Origin: Negativicutes bacterium | GTDB taxonomy: Bacteria > Bacillota_C > Negativicutes > Sporomusales_B > JARLHX01 | Length of the DNA: 64,000 bases | Direction of reading: 5' to 3' | NCBI GenBank assembly: GCA_031292035.1 | Contig: JARLHX010000375.1 | Coordinates: 372,001-436,000, forward strand | Part shown: in pieces, positions 44,718 through 53,704 of the stretch | How the letters are laid out: the number at the start of each line of letters is the position of its first letter | How positions within the stretch are numbered: position 1 is the first letter of the stretch | Notes under the pieces: model-generated | Database searches by the model: none | Told to the model about the DNA's origin: nothing | The model's input: only the letters and a program-made list of their open reading frames with translations | Program-made: the position numbers and the translations under genes

Positions 44718-44945
44718 CTAGTAGCCGTAGCCGCCATAACCTCCATAGCCGCCATAGCCACCGTAACCGCCGTAGCCACCATAACCTCCATAGCCGCCGT
44801 AGCCGCCATAACTGCCTGCTAAGTATCCCAGACCTAACCCCAGGCCAAAGTTACCGGCGCCACCAAAACCACCATATCCCCCATAGCCGCCTTTGCCGCC
44901 GATATGCTGCCGATATGCCCCGCAGTAAGGACAAACATATGCCAT
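44718..44945 (-). CDS. small CxxC protein with C-terminal Gly-Gly-Tyr repeats
   Basis: 75 aa, not recognised. The N-terminus VCPYCGAYRQHIGG has a single CxxC knuckle with a nearby His, then GGYGGYGGFGG, a short hydrophobic bridge (GLGLGLGYLAG), and about nine YGG repeats ending GYGY. Low-complexity GGY tracts are typical of structural, phase-separating or surface-coat proteins. The AGGAGGG ribosome binding site and ATG are excellent. It lies between two matching hairpins in a region of small genes beside comEC. A spore-coat or cell-envelope role is possible but unproven. Confidence 0.75.
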   Translation of the reverse strand: MAYVCPYCGAYRQHIGGKGGYGGYGGFGGAGNFGLGLGLGYLAGSYGGYGGYGGYGGYGGYGGYGGYGGYGGYGY

Positions 44946-45037
44946 AGTAAGTCCCTCCTAATATTGATTTACTATAATATATTATGTAGTATCCTCCAAA
45001 CGGTGTCGTGTTGGCAAAATACGTTTTCGCCGATAAT

Positions 45038-45061
45038 AAGGCCGGTCAAATGACCGGCCTT
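45038..45061 (-). terminator. 11-bp perfect inverted repeat behind the 63-aa membrane gene
   Basis: AAGGCCGGTCA/TGACCGGCCTT with a 2-base loop, 38 bases after the stop at 45099. The 18-base core GCCGGTCAAATGACCGGC is the exact reverse complement of the core at 44669-44686, so the two hairpins are related copies. A weak TTATTAT tract follows on the minus strand. Confidence 0.5.
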
Positions 45062-45098
45062 GGGATAACGACTTACTAATTCAACCTTTTCCAGCAGC

Positions 45099-45290
45099 CT
45101 ACTTTGGTCCGCGCCGCCGACGACCCAAGAAATATAAGATCACCAGCGTCACAATTAAAGCCGGTCCGACAAAGTGATCATAACTGCGGAAAATTTCTGC
45201 CAGAAAGGACTGCGGCGCCGAGTCCGCCCAAAGCACCGCCGCGCCAAAAACCAGCCAAACAACGATAAATGCCACCTTATACTTGTGCAT
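45099..45290 (-). CDS. small two-helix membrane protein, unknown function
   Basis: 63 aa, not recognised. Helix one (VAFIVVWLVFGAAVLWA) and helix two (FVGPALIVTLVILYFLG) flank an exposed loop with SFLAEIFRSYDHF, and the protein ends in a basic RRRRGPK tail. It lies 80 bases behind comEC and 153 bases before the GGY gene, with a hairpin after its stop. The start codon has only a moderate ribosome binding site. Confidence 0.6.
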   Translation of the reverse strand: MHKYKVAFIVVWLVFGAAVLWADSAPQSFLAEIFRSYDHFVGPALIVTLVILYFLGRRRRGPK

Positions 45291-45370
45291 ACCCGCTATC
45301 CACTCCTACACTTGCTTCCCTTTCCTTAAAAATTATGCTTTGCCGAGGCATTATCCTCTTTTTGCCCCAG

Positions 45371-47740
45371 TTACTCTCGTCTTGACGTGACAAAAGTTTC
45401 GGTTGTCAGCCCCACACCGTCAGTGGCAAAGACCACCGCTCCATTGCGATCGGTGCGATACACCTTGACGTTTTGTGCGGCGAGCCGCTGCAAGGTTTCA
45501 GGATGGGGATGTCCGAAGGAATTGTTGTAGCCGACCGAAACGACCGCAGCCTTTGGGGCCAAAGCCGCAAGGAACTCTGCCGTGGTGGAGGTTTTGGCCC
45601 CATGGTGCCCCACCTTCAGCACCGTAACGGGCTGGCAACCATGGGCCAGCATGTCATGTTCGCCAGCCGACTCCAGATCGCCGGTAACCAAAAAACTATA
45701 GTTGCCGTAAGCAATCCGCACCACACTGGAGGCCTCGTTGCTGCGGCTGGCCCGGATGTCGCCGACGGCATGGACGATGCTGAAAGCGACGCCGTCCAGC
45801 ATGATGGTTTGGCCGGCGAAAGCCGGAATGATTCCTTGCCCGTGTACGGCGCGGATGAGGGCCTGTACTGCCGGAGTAATTCCTTCCCGGGCCAGCATGA
45901 CGCTCTTTACAGGAAAGGCTGTCGCGACGCTGGCCGCCCCGCCGGCATGATCTTTATGCCCGTGGGTCAGGATGAGATAATCCAGCGACCGAACGCCATA
46001 GTGTTTCAGGTAAGGCACTACAACCCTCTCACCCACGTCAAAATCAGACATTTCCCCACTCCCGCCGCTGTCAATAAGCACAGCGCGACCATGGGGCGTA
46101 ATGATCAGCGTGGCATCACCCTGGCCTACATCGATAAAGTGGACCTGCATGGCCCGCGGGTAATACAAGTAGATAAAGCCGATAACAATGACAATCGCCA
46201 GCACGGCGCCGGTACGGCCAGGCCAGCGCTGCCAAAGGTCGGCCGGCGACGGAATGCGGAGCGGCAAAAAGCTGTACACCCAGGCGACCGCTAAATAATA
46301 CACCGTGCCGCCCAATACTCCGACAGGAGGGACGAACAGGGCGCTTGCCGGCAATGCCGCAATCAGCGCCGTGAGTTTTACTACAATGCCAAGTAGTAGG
46401 GCAGAAGCGATAAATAATATTTTCCCGAGCAAGGGAACCAGCGCTCCGGTCAGGCTGCCAAGCAGTCCAAGGACGACAACCGCTTCGATGGGCGGAACCA
46501 CAATAATATTGGCCACAAAGGAACTAAGGGGAAAAGAATGAAAGTACCAGGCGATAAACGGCAACACACCCAGCTGGGCAGCAGCGGTTACCGCCACAGC
46601 GGTGGCAATCGGCTTCGGCAGGAACGCCAGACGGCGAACGGTTTTTTCATAAAGCAAGACAAGACCGGCAGTGGCGCCGAAAGAAAGCTGAAAGGATATG
46701 TCATAAAGCAGTCCGGGCTGATAAGCCAGCATGCCCAGCGCAGCAAGCGCCAGTGCCTGCGGGGAATCCTTCTCCCGGCCCAGTCCGGCGGCGGCAAGGG
46801 CAATGAGGCCCATCACCACCGAACGCACCACCGGAGGAGACAAGCCGGCGAAGAGGGCGTAAAACACCATGCCTCCCCCGGCCAGACCTGCTGTCAATCG
46901 GCGGCTTAGTCCCAGCCGGCCGCCCAACCACATCATCACGCCGACCACAAGGGCGATATGGGTGCCGGATACTGACAAGATATGCACCAGTCCAGTGGTG
47001 GCAAAATCATGCACCACTTCCTGCTTGATGCCGAAATAACCGCCAAACAATATGCCGATCAAAAGCGCGGCATCTCCCGGAGCCACGGCCTGGAAAATCG
47101 CCGTTGTCACCTGCTGACGCCATTCGGCCAGCTTGGCCTGCCAGGATCGTGAAGCAACCGGCTCAAAACGAAACGATTGACTGCTTGCCGCAAGCCGCGC
47201 TGATATCCCTTGCAGGCGCAAAGAATTTACACTATCCATCTGGCCGGGATTCTGGTAACCGTGCAGTTCGACCACCTTGCCCGCGACAACGACTTTGTCC
47301 CCATAGGCCGCCCGAGGCTGGTCCCGGGACTGGGTCAATGTGATCATTACCGCGCCACCGGCTGCTTCAGACTGAGGTTTTCCGGCAGCAACGGCGTCAG
47401 TGGCAACAATATACTTTACTTTGACTGTTTGTTCGTCGACATCCCCCCATTGGGGCAGCTCGCTGACTGTGCCATACAAAGTCACGGTCTGCCCTGCGAA
47501 ACGGCTGACATCCCCGGGAGACACCGTCTCAGCATGCTGCACTCGAATGAGTCCGGCAACAAGAAACAGAGCCAATACGGTGGCCGCCACATAACGCGAC
47601 CCGGCTTTCACCTGCCAGAAGGCCACTGCGGACAACATTGCCGCAACCACCAATAAAATTTTCGGTTCCACCCGAATCAGCTGTATTCCCCAAATCCCGG
47701 CGACAAAGGCCGCCGTCGCCCCCAAAACCAAATTCGGCAT
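45371..47740 (-). CDS. comEC: DNA internalization competence protein ComEC/Rec2
   Basis: 789 aa polytopic channel protein for single-strand DNA uptake. An N-terminal DUF4131 domain with an OB-like part (about 1-200) precedes the competence membrane domain (GILFGGYFGIKQEVVHDFATTGLVHILSVSGTHIALV, then several helices) and a C-terminal metallo-beta-lactamase domain with HFIDVGQGDATLI, LTHGHKDHAGG and LKVGHHGAKTST. ATG 47740 follows GGAAGG. No comEA is adjacent. An AT-rich leader with a candidate promoter precedes it. Confidence 0.94.
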   Translation of the reverse strand: MPNLVLGATAAFVAGIWGIQLIRVEPKILLVVAAMLSAVAFWQVKAGSRYVAATVLALFLVAGLIRVQHAETVSPGDVSRFAGQTVTLYGTVSELPQWGDVDEQTVKVKYIVATDAVAAGKPQSEAAGGAVMITLTQSRDQPRAAYGDKVVVAGKVVELHGYQNPGQMDSVNSLRLQGISARLAASSQSFRFEPVASRSWQAKLAEWRQQVTTAIFQAVAPGDAALLIGILFGGYFGIKQEVVHDFATTGLVHILSVSGTHIALVVGVMMWLGGRLGLSRRLTAGLAGGGMVFYALFAGLSPPVVRSVVMGLIALAAAGLGREKDSPQALALAALGMLAYQPGLLYDISFQLSFGATAGLVLLYEKTVRRLAFLPKPIATAVAVTAAAQLGVLPFIAWYFHSFPLSSFVANIIVVPPIEAVVVLGLLGSLTGALVPLLGKILFIASALLLGIVVKLTALIAALPASALFVPPVGVLGGTVYYLAVAWVYSFLPLRIPSPADLWQRWPGRTGAVLAIVIVIGFIYLYYPRAMQVHFIDVGQGDATLIITPHGRAVLIDSGGSGEMSDFDVGERVVVPYLKHYGVRSLDYLILTHGHKDHAGGAASVATAFPVKSVMLAREGITPAVQALIRAVHGQGIIPAFAGQTIMLDGVAFSIVHAVGDIRASRSNEASSVVRIAYGNYSFLVTGDLESAGEHDMLAHGCQPVTVLKVGHHGAKTSTTAEFLAALAPKAAVVSVGYNNSFGHPHPETLQRLAAQNVKVYRTDRNGAVVFATDGVGLTTETFVTSRRE

Positions 47741-47928
47741 ATTGCAACCTTCCACTTTCACAGTGTTCGGTCATTCCTTCGCCAGCAAAGATTACTACTG
47801 AGATACTGAAGCATTACGTTGAAAATAAAAATTGAGTCATGATGCACCGGAAGAAAACGCATGTGCCAAAAGCCAATCTTTGTTGATTCACCCTTCTAAC
47901 ACTTGCTAAAAAAACCAATTTACTAACA

Positions 47929-47957
47929 ATTATCTAATATTTACCATATAATTACAA
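47929..47957 (-). promoter_or_regulatory. candidate promoter of comEC
   Basis: Minus strand TTGTAA (47952-47957), 17 bases, GATAAT (47929-47934) in an AT-rich stretch. The leader to comEC would be about 180 bases (47741-47920), in which I see no gene or defined structure. Confidence 0.4.
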
Positions 47958-47980
47958 AGAAAGCAAGCAGCGGTCACACG

Positions 47981-48020
47981 AAATAACCACTAACCCGTTC
48001 ACATGGGCCAGTGGCTATTT
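47981..48020 (-). terminator. terminator behind the LevR-type regulator gene
   Basis: Hairpin AAATAGCCACTGGCCC / GGGTTAGTGGTTATTT on the minus strand with an 8-base loop and two mismatched pairs; T-rich on both sides. It lies 34 bases behind the stop at 48054. Confidence 0.65.
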
Positions 48021-48053
48021 TATTATTACTTCCATTCTTACTTTTTTCAAACG

Positions 48054-50867
48054 TTAGCCACTTGCTTTTTCGGTTGGAAGACCGCTCAAAAAATAACATA
48101 TTTCCGAGTCAGGTATGACTACTTCCAGATTTGCGGCAATAGCAGACAGCATGGTTTTCAATTGTTGAAATTCCTCTTGTCGTTCTGTCTGCATCTGTCC
48201 GATCCATTTCGGTGTCTGCAATGATTGCCCGGCTTTGATACGGTCAAACATACACGCGGCATGCAAATAGATCCGTACTAAGGCATCGTTTGGCAGACGT
48301 CGTTCAAACCAGCCTTTCCCCATTTTCTCAACCAGTTCTTCACAACACCGCCTGACCTTATCGATTGGCAACACTTTTACAAACTTGTTGAGCTGTCCTT
48401 CCAGCAATATAAATGATTCCTGCATCGAAACCGGGTTACTGCTATAGCGATCTTCGCTTAATGCCGCTGGACCCAATAGCTTTCCTAACCGGTTGATGCC
48501 TTCCGGTGTAAACAGTTCACTCACATGGACAAACGGCACAAAATCGAGTTTCGGATCGATACTGCCAACTGCAAGACGCAACTTGTTGCCGAATTGCGTC
48601 TCCATTGAATTTACATCACTCATCGCGCCTGCCATTACAAAATTCATGGAAGCAGTAACAGGATAATTGGCAAGTAAAATTTCTTTAATCTTTTCGGCTA
48701 CTCCCACGCCGCTAGAACAAGTTACCAATATAGTCTCCTTGGCACTTGTCCGGGCATAGCGCCTTTGCCTTAGCGTACAAGTATAATCGTCATAAGCTGC
48801 ATAAATATGATCGACCGCCTGCTCCAGACCGTCCTCGGTTGTCAGAACTTTTCTCCCGGCCTCTAATACCAGGGCAGTGGTAACATTGGGAATAATTCTG
48901 AGCGGAATATTGGTGGCTTTTGCCAGCATGTTCTCCATTGTAACCAAGAACCCCATATCCACAAGCAGCAGGACTCCTTTGCCTTCGTTGGCGCTGAGCA
49001 CTATCTCCTGCAGTTCTTCCACCGTCTTGGCATTACTCTTGTTCAAAGGAATATCATAGGCTTTTACATGGTCCGCTCCTAATAAATTATTGGCTACTTC
49101 AGCCATATTTTTGGCCGTCCCCCGACCATGAGCAACAACAATTAAGCCAATTCGCTGTTTCAATAGATCATCGGAGCCATGAACCAGGAACATGGCGATA
49201 AATCCGATCTCGTCAGGCGGTATATCAATACCCAGCTTGTGCGATAACCCCGGAACACATTCCATGACAATACCGAATGCTTTTTCCTGTTCCGCTTTGA
49301 TGGTTTTGAGATTCGGATTATAAATAATCCGTCCGGATTCGGCCCTTTCTTTAAATTGCTGTAGATGTAAAGCGAGAGCAACCAACGTCTTTCTACCGTA
49401 TTTTCGGCTCATCTTGGCTGCAGCATCATTCAGTATCAAATGGGCTGATTCCCAGATAAGTTGTTCAACAATGTTTACCGGCATACCGAGGACTTCCGGT
49501 TTTAGAAAGGCGTGAACCGCTGCATCAAAATATTTGTCCAAATCTTTTCCGACCTGGCGCTCAACCTCTTCATCAGACATCGGCATCTGCCGGTAGTTTT
49601 CGATTTTCTTATCGATAAAACCATACAAATCGATTGGCAGTTCATAATCGTTAAATAGCGTTTGCGGCAGCGGCTGTCCCCTTGGGCTGACAAGAATGCC
49701 AGCCTCAAAAACTCTGCTGACCGACGCCTCCGCTCCCTCTTTATCGCTAACCAAAGAAAAGATCCGCTGGGGAATCACATCGCTATCGATTGATAGCTTG
49801 TCTGCCGCTGATGCCAGATATGACAAGTAGCTTTTCGCACAGCATAATTGCAGATCATTGCGCAATTCACCGATGTTCGCAGCACAATGATAATACGAAA
49901 ATGTCTGCAAAGCTTCACCAGAAATCCAAATTGGCAGACCTAACCGCATTGCCTCTTGCTTCACAAAATGAGCGATCAGTTCGATTCGCTCTTTCAATGG
50001 CCGCTCGCTCATTTGTGGCAACGTTATCTGTACCGGAATCCTCCGCCGGAACGTCATCAATAATGAACTGGAAATATCCTCTGACGTAGCGCCAATCAGC
50101 ATTAATTGGGCGTTTCTTTCTTCTTTGGTCTCACCTAGCCGCCGATAAGTTCCTTTATCAACTAACATGAATAGTAACTCCTGCCCTGAGGGAGGCAGCC
50201 TGTGTATTTCATCCAAGAATAGAATTCCGCCGCGGGCTCGATCCACTAAACCTTCGCGTTCTTCGTCCGCCCCGGTAAAGGCACCTTTGACATAACCGAA
50301 AAGCTGTGACAAGAGCAATTGGGAATTGTCCGCATAATCGGCACAACAGAATGTGACAAAGGGAATCTTCGTCTTGGATTGACTTTGCCCTGTCCGTATT
50401 TGGACGGCATAACGCCACATTGCCTCAGCCATCAGACTTTTCCCCACCCCGGTTTCACCACAGAGCAAAGTGTGCAGCCCATTTGGCGGGTATACGACGG
50501 CAGCTTTTCCAAGTTCAATTTGGGCCTTAAGGCTTCCCTCACTGCCAATGATTCCCGAAAAGGCGCCGGCCTCCCCTGGGTTCTGTTTCCCCACATTCTC
50601 TTTCCTATGGTTCGTTGTCAGCTTGTCAGCTTTCGCGGCAGCCTGTTCCGCTGGGTAAACGGCAGAAAAGTAGAGCACCGGCCTTGTTCCGCTTTTATTA
50701 ATAAAACCTAGTCTGAATAGTTGATTGAGGTCGGCAGATGCATCGTTGCGATGGATTTTCAAGTCGCTCGCTACCATGGCAGCACTTAGACCAGGCCGTT
50801 CCCCCTGTGTTAAAGCTGCTCTCGTATGATAATCAACATAGTCTCTTACCCGGTCAATTCTGGCCAT
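48054..50867 (-). CDS. LevR-type sigma-54 activator with PRD and PTS domains
   Basis: 937 aa. Order: N-terminal winged helix (residues 1-75), AAA+ domain with Walker A CGETGVGKS (about 140) and the sigma-54 contact loop GYVKGAFTGADEE (about 195), a PRD domain (about 430-540), an EIIA-Man-like domain with phospho-acceptor His in GLIVVAHGRGTAKN (about 560), an EIIB-Gat-like part (LVTCSSGVGVAEKIKEIL), and a second PRD at the C-terminus. The PTS phosphorylates such proteins to tune activity. It is last in the cluster PTS-dehydrogenase-aldolase-HAD-levR and probably activates the -24/-12 promoter at 56353-56368. ATG 50867 has GGAGG 7 bases upstream. Confidence 0.92.
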   Translation of the reverse strand: MARIDRVRDYVDYHTRAALTQGERPGLSAAMVASDLKIHRNDASADLNQLFRLGFINKSGTRPVLYFSAVYPAEQAAAKADKLTTNHRKENVGKQNPGEAGAFSGIIGSEGSLKAQIELGKAAVVYPPNGLHTLLCGETGVGKSLMAEAMWRYAVQIRTGQSQSKTKIPFVTFCCADYADNSQLLLSQLFGYVKGAFTGADEEREGLVDRARGGILFLDEIHRLPPSGQELLFMLVDKGTYRRLGETKEERNAQLMLIGATSEDISSSLLMTFRRRIPVQITLPQMSERPLKERIELIAHFVKQEAMRLGLPIWISGEALQTFSYYHCAANIGELRNDLQLCCAKSYLSYLASAADKLSIDSDVIPQRIFSLVSDKEGAEASVSRVFEAGILVSPRGQPLPQTLFNDYELPIDLYGFIDKKIENYRQMPMSDEEVERQVGKDLDKYFDAAVHAFLKPEVLGMPVNIVEQLIWESAHLILNDAAAKMSRKYGRKTLVALALHLQQFKERAESGRIIYNPNLKTIKAEQEKAFGIVMECVPGLSHKLGIDIPPDEIGFIAMFLVHGSDDLLKQRIGLIVVAHGRGTAKNMAEVANNLLGADHVKAYDIPLNKSNAKTVEELQEIVLSANEGKGVLLLVDMGFLVTMENMLAKATNIPLRIIPNVTTALVLEAGRKVLTTEDGLEQAVDHIYAAYDDYTCTLRQRRYARTSAKETILVTCSSGVGVAEKIKEILLANYPVTASMNFVMAGAMSDVNSMETQFGNKLRLAVGSIDPKLDFVPFVHVSELFTPEGINRLGKLLGPAALSEDRYSSNPVSMQESFILLEGQLNKFVKVLPIDKVRRCCEELVEKMGKGWFERRLPNDALVRIYLHAACMFDRIKAGQSLQTPKWIGQMQTERQEEFQQLKTMLSAIAANLEVVIPDSEICYFLSGLPTEKASG

Positions 50868-50905
50868 CGCCCAGCCTCCTTCCTGCCAAGACCTGATCAA
50901 CAGTC

Positions 50906-50960
50906 TCAGGATGGATCCGGCAGCACACAGATCCATCCTGAACTAGTCCATTGATCTAGT
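50906..50960 (-). promoter_or_regulatory. two adjacent inverted repeats before the levR-type gene
   Basis: A perfect 12-bp inverted repeat TCAGGATGGATC/GATCCATCCTGA with 12-base loop (50906-50941) is directly followed by ACTAG/CTAGT with a 9-base spacer (50942-50960). No T-tract follows, so an operator or an mRNA structure ahead of the regulator is likelier than a terminator. Confidence 0.5.
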
Positions 50961-51027
50961 CAAAGTATATTTCCGAAGGCTTCTTTTGATGTCCCTTTAT
51001 CATCTTTCCCGCCAATGAGCTTCCAGT

Positions 51028-51750
51028 TTAGTGTCCGCCGAAATGCCGCCCTTGACCATATATCTCCTCCAAGAATGTCTTTACCTCATCCAAGCTATTC
51101 ATTTGCTGTAAGAGCAAGGCTTTCACTTCTTCCTCCGGTTTTTTCATATCCGGAATCATGATCGATCGCATACCTGCCCGGTGTGCCGCCAATATCCCCG
51201 CTTCCGAATCTTCCAATACCAGGCATTGATCCGGAGAGCAGCCTAGTTTCGCCGCGACGTTAAGAAATATTTCCGGATGAGGTTTCGATTCTGCGATATC
51301 ATCTCCGCATAGTACATAATCAAAGCACGGAAGAAGGCCCGCCATTCTTAATAAACGTAGCGCTTTATCTCTACTTGTTGATGTTGCCACGGCTTTTTTG
51401 AGGTTGATTTTTTCGATATACGCTAATAATTCATGAAGTCCATTCTTTATGGGGACCCCACTTGAATGTAAGATTGTTTCACTAATCTTAGAACCATCAT
51501 TCCTGATTTTTTCAAAGGGAAACTGTTCGCCAAAGAGATTTAAATATATTTCCTTTTCTCGTACAGCGTTGGCCCCGATCACCTTTATATATACATTTTC
51601 GTCGACTTCGTAGCCATAGCGAAAAGCCGCCTGCCGCCAACAGGTAAAAGCCATTCTTTCTGTGTCAAACATCAGGCCATCCATGTCAAAGATGATTAGT
51701 TCTAAATCAATCAGTTCATTGTCCCCTTTGCGCCCACCCATTGTCTTCAC
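51028..51750 (-). CDS. HAD superfamily phosphatase/phosphoglucomutase-like protein
   Basis: 240 aa, HAD subfamily with a helical cap. Motif I IFDMDGLMFDTE, motif II AVATSTSRDKA, and motif III/IV KPHPEIFLNVAAKLGCSPDQCLVLEDSEAGILAA are complete. The beta-phosphoglucomutase/sugar-phosphatase branch fits best. I chose the GTG at 51750, one base after the aldolase stop with AGGA 6 bases upstream; an ATG at 51741 is the alternative. The longer open frame into the aldolase gene is not homologous. It is presumably a sugar-phosphate step of the PTS module; substrate unknown. Confidence 0.85.
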   Translation of the reverse strand: MKTMGGRKGDNELIDLELIIFDMDGLMFDTERMAFTCWRQAAFRYGYEVDENVYIKVIGANAVREKEIYLNLFGEQFPFEKIRNDGSKISETILHSSGVPIKNGLHELLAYIEKINLKKAVATSTSRDKALRLLRMAGLLPCFDYVLCGDDIAESKPHPEIFLNVAAKLGCSPDQCLVLEDSEAGILAAHRAGMRSIMIPDMKKPEEEVKALLLQQMNSLDEVKTFLEEIYGQGRHFGGH

Positions 51751-51751
51751 A

Positions 51752-52585
51752 TCAAATCCTGTCGCCGCTGCCGAACAGCGCCATATAATGCCTGAGGGCA
51801 TTTTTGTAGCCTTGCTCGTACTTTCGCGCGACAATCGGCCCGGCAGGAAACTCCTCATTGGCAAGATACTCCTGCATTTTGTTGATACCAGCGCTAAACA
51901 AGTCTGTCGCCAAGTTTACCTTTGTGATTCCCAGATGGACGGCTTTAGCTAGATTCTCGTCGCCGGTAGAAGATCCCCCGTGGAGAACTAACGGCACGGC
52001 TACGTTGCGGCGAATCTCTGTCAGGCGATGAAAGTCGATCTTTGGGGTGCCGGCATAGCGCCCATGTGCTGTGCCGATGGCGACCGCCAGACAATCCACC
52101 TCGGTTTCGCGCACAAATCGAACGGCATCATCAACCTGAGTAAACGCATCTGTATTACTATTTTGATAATCTGTCCCCTGGCCGACATGCCCTAGCTCGG
52201 CTTCTACCGAAACCCCTACCGCATGAGCCATCTTTACAATCTCTTTCGTTTCGCGCAGATTCTCCTCGAAGACAGCCTGAGAACGGTCGACCATGACTGA
52301 TGTGAAACCGACCCGAATCGCCTTAACCGCCGAAGTGTAGGTCTTTCCATGATCCAGGTTGAGGGCAACCGGAACCTGGGAAAACCGCTCGGCAAAGATT
52401 TTTACCAACGCCGCAACTGCTTCTAAATCAAACCGTTCCGCGCAGTCTATGACTAATGGCGACCTCATTTCAGCCGCACATTCAAACGCTCCCTCCACCG
52501 TTTCCAGATTGAAAACATTTGGTGCGGCAATGCCATAGCCCTCTTTGAAGGCATTCTGCAAAATTTCATTCATCGCTACCAGCAT
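51752..52585 (-). CDS. class II ketose-bisphosphate aldolase (fructose/tagatose type)
   Basis: 277 aa zinc-dependent aldolase. PNVFNLETVEGAFECAAE, the zinc-binding NLDHGKTYTSAVKAIRVGFTSVMVDRS, VEAELGHVGQ, AIGTAHGRYAGTPKIDFHRL and VLHGGSSTGDENLAKAV are the family motifs (FbaA/GatY/KbaY). Short length and location in a PTS operon suggest a tagatose- or other ketose-bisphosphate rather than the glycolytic enzyme, but the substrate cannot be fixed. ATG 52585 follows GGAG. It is coupled to the HAD gene downstream. Confidence 0.9.
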   Translation of the reverse strand: MLVAMNEILQNAFKEGYGIAAPNVFNLETVEGAFECAAEMRSPLVIDCAERFDLEAVAALVKIFAERFSQVPVALNLDHGKTYTSAVKAIRVGFTSVMVDRSQAVFEENLRETKEIVKMAHAVGVSVEAELGHVGQGTDYQNSNTDAFTQVDDAVRFVRETEVDCLAVAIGTAHGRYAGTPKIDFHRLTEIRRNVAVPLVLHGGSSTGDENLAKAVHLGITKVNLATDLFSAGINKMQEYLANEEFPAGPIVARKYEQGYKNALRHYMALFGSGDRI

Positions 52586-52600
52586 ATTCAATCACTCCAT

Positions 52601-53653
52601 TCACCAAAGTGTTACCGATACGCGAAATGTCCCGGGAGTAGCAGCTAGTTCGAACGCTTTTTGAATGTTCGCCAACGGGACTTTCTGCGAAATCAGTTCT
52701 CCGACTTTGACCCTGCCACTGTTTAACAGCGAAGCGGCAATCTCATAATCTGAAGGATCTGAGCCAAAGGTTCCAATGAGCTCATACTCCTTATAATGAA
52801 TCGTGTTCGAGTCAAGGTCCATCGCCGGAGCAGGATAACCGGCCGCGAAAAACAGGATTCTTCCCATGGGGGCCAGCACCCGGGCCGCTTGCTCATTTGC
52901 TTTTGTGTGTCCCACAGCCAAGATGACCGCAGTGATTCCCTCGCCGTTCGTAACCTCTTTTATCAATGGCTCGAACCCGGCTGACTCCGGGTTAACTGCT
53001 AGAAAACCGAGCTTTTCGGCCAACATAAGACGATCAGGGTTGATCTCACTAACTAAAACATCTGCACCATACACCTTGGCCACCTGGGCGTTAACCAAAC
53101 CTAAATTCCCCGCCCCAATCACCAGGACCCTATCCCCCGGTCTGATTCGCAGCCGTCTGGCACCATGTACGGCGGTAGCTACAGGTTCCAGATAGCCTAC
53201 CTCTTCGTACGGTAAACTGTCATCCATCTGATAAACACGATCAGCTGAATACACGATATACTGCGACATACCAAAGGAACCGGCCACACCTTCGAAAAAT
53301 AACTCTTTCGGTTTATTTACACACCTGCAGGGATGCGCATTCCGGCAATACCGGCATTCACCGCAGCCGCGCGTGCCTTGTGTCGAAAATCCAACATGGG
53401 TGCCAACTTTAATCGCTTTCTTGACTGAAGGCCCCACCTCAACAACTTCTCCGGCCATTTCGTGCCCGGGGGCCCACGGAAAAGCCCGCCCCTGCGTTTT
53501 TCTCAAACCCGCCCAAGTCTGCCAGTCTGTGGTGCAGATATTTGATTGATATATTTTCACTAAAACATCGTTGGGGCCCACTGCCGGAATGTCCATTTCC
53601 CTAACAGACATCTGGTAAAAATCTTCCATTACACCAACCAGCCTTTTCGCCAT
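52601..53653 (-). CDS. zinc-dependent alcohol/polyol dehydrogenase (MDR family)
   Basis: 350 aa medium-chain dehydrogenase. The catalytic-zinc region (CTTDWQTW, PGHEMAGEVVEVG) and the structural-zinc cysteines (CGECRYCRNAHPC) are present, then the Rossmann motif VLVIGAGNLGLVNAQVAK and DVLVSEINPDRLMLAEKLG. Related to sorbitol, threonine and butanediol dehydrogenases. Ten bases separate it from the aldolase gene. In the PTS context it probably oxidises or reduces a phosphorylated polyol/ketose; this is inference. Confidence 0.88.
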   Translation of the reverse strand: MAKRLVGVMEDFYQMSVREMDIPAVGPNDVLVKIYQSNICTTDWQTWAGLRKTQGRAFPWAPGHEMAGEVVEVGPSVKKAIKVGTHVGFSTQGTRGCGECRYCRNAHPCRCVNKPKELFFEGVAGSFGMSQYIVYSADRVYQMDDSLPYEEVGYLEPVATAVHGARRLRIRPGDRVLVIGAGNLGLVNAQVAKVYGADVLVSEINPDRLMLAEKLGFLAVNPESAGFEPLIKEVTNGEGITAVILAVGHTKANEQAARVLAPMGRILFFAAGYPAPAMDLDSNTIHYKEYELIGTFGSDPSDYEIAASLLNSGRVKVGELISQKVPLANIQKAFELAATPGTFRVSVTLW

Positions 53654-53704
53654 GCCAATCTCCCCCCACCCATTTTACCGACGATACCGCGACAAAATCC
53701 CGTC

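Noticed and set aside
44718..44830. GGY-coding tandem repeat considered as a CRISPR-like or satellite array
   Set aside because: The 9-base periodicity is explained by Gly-Gly-Tyr codons in a frame with good start and ribosome binding site; no spacers and no cas genes.
51751..51864. N-terminal extension of the HAD protein into the aldolase gene
   Set aside because: Overlapping frame without homology; a coupled GTG start directly after the aldolase stop is sufficient.
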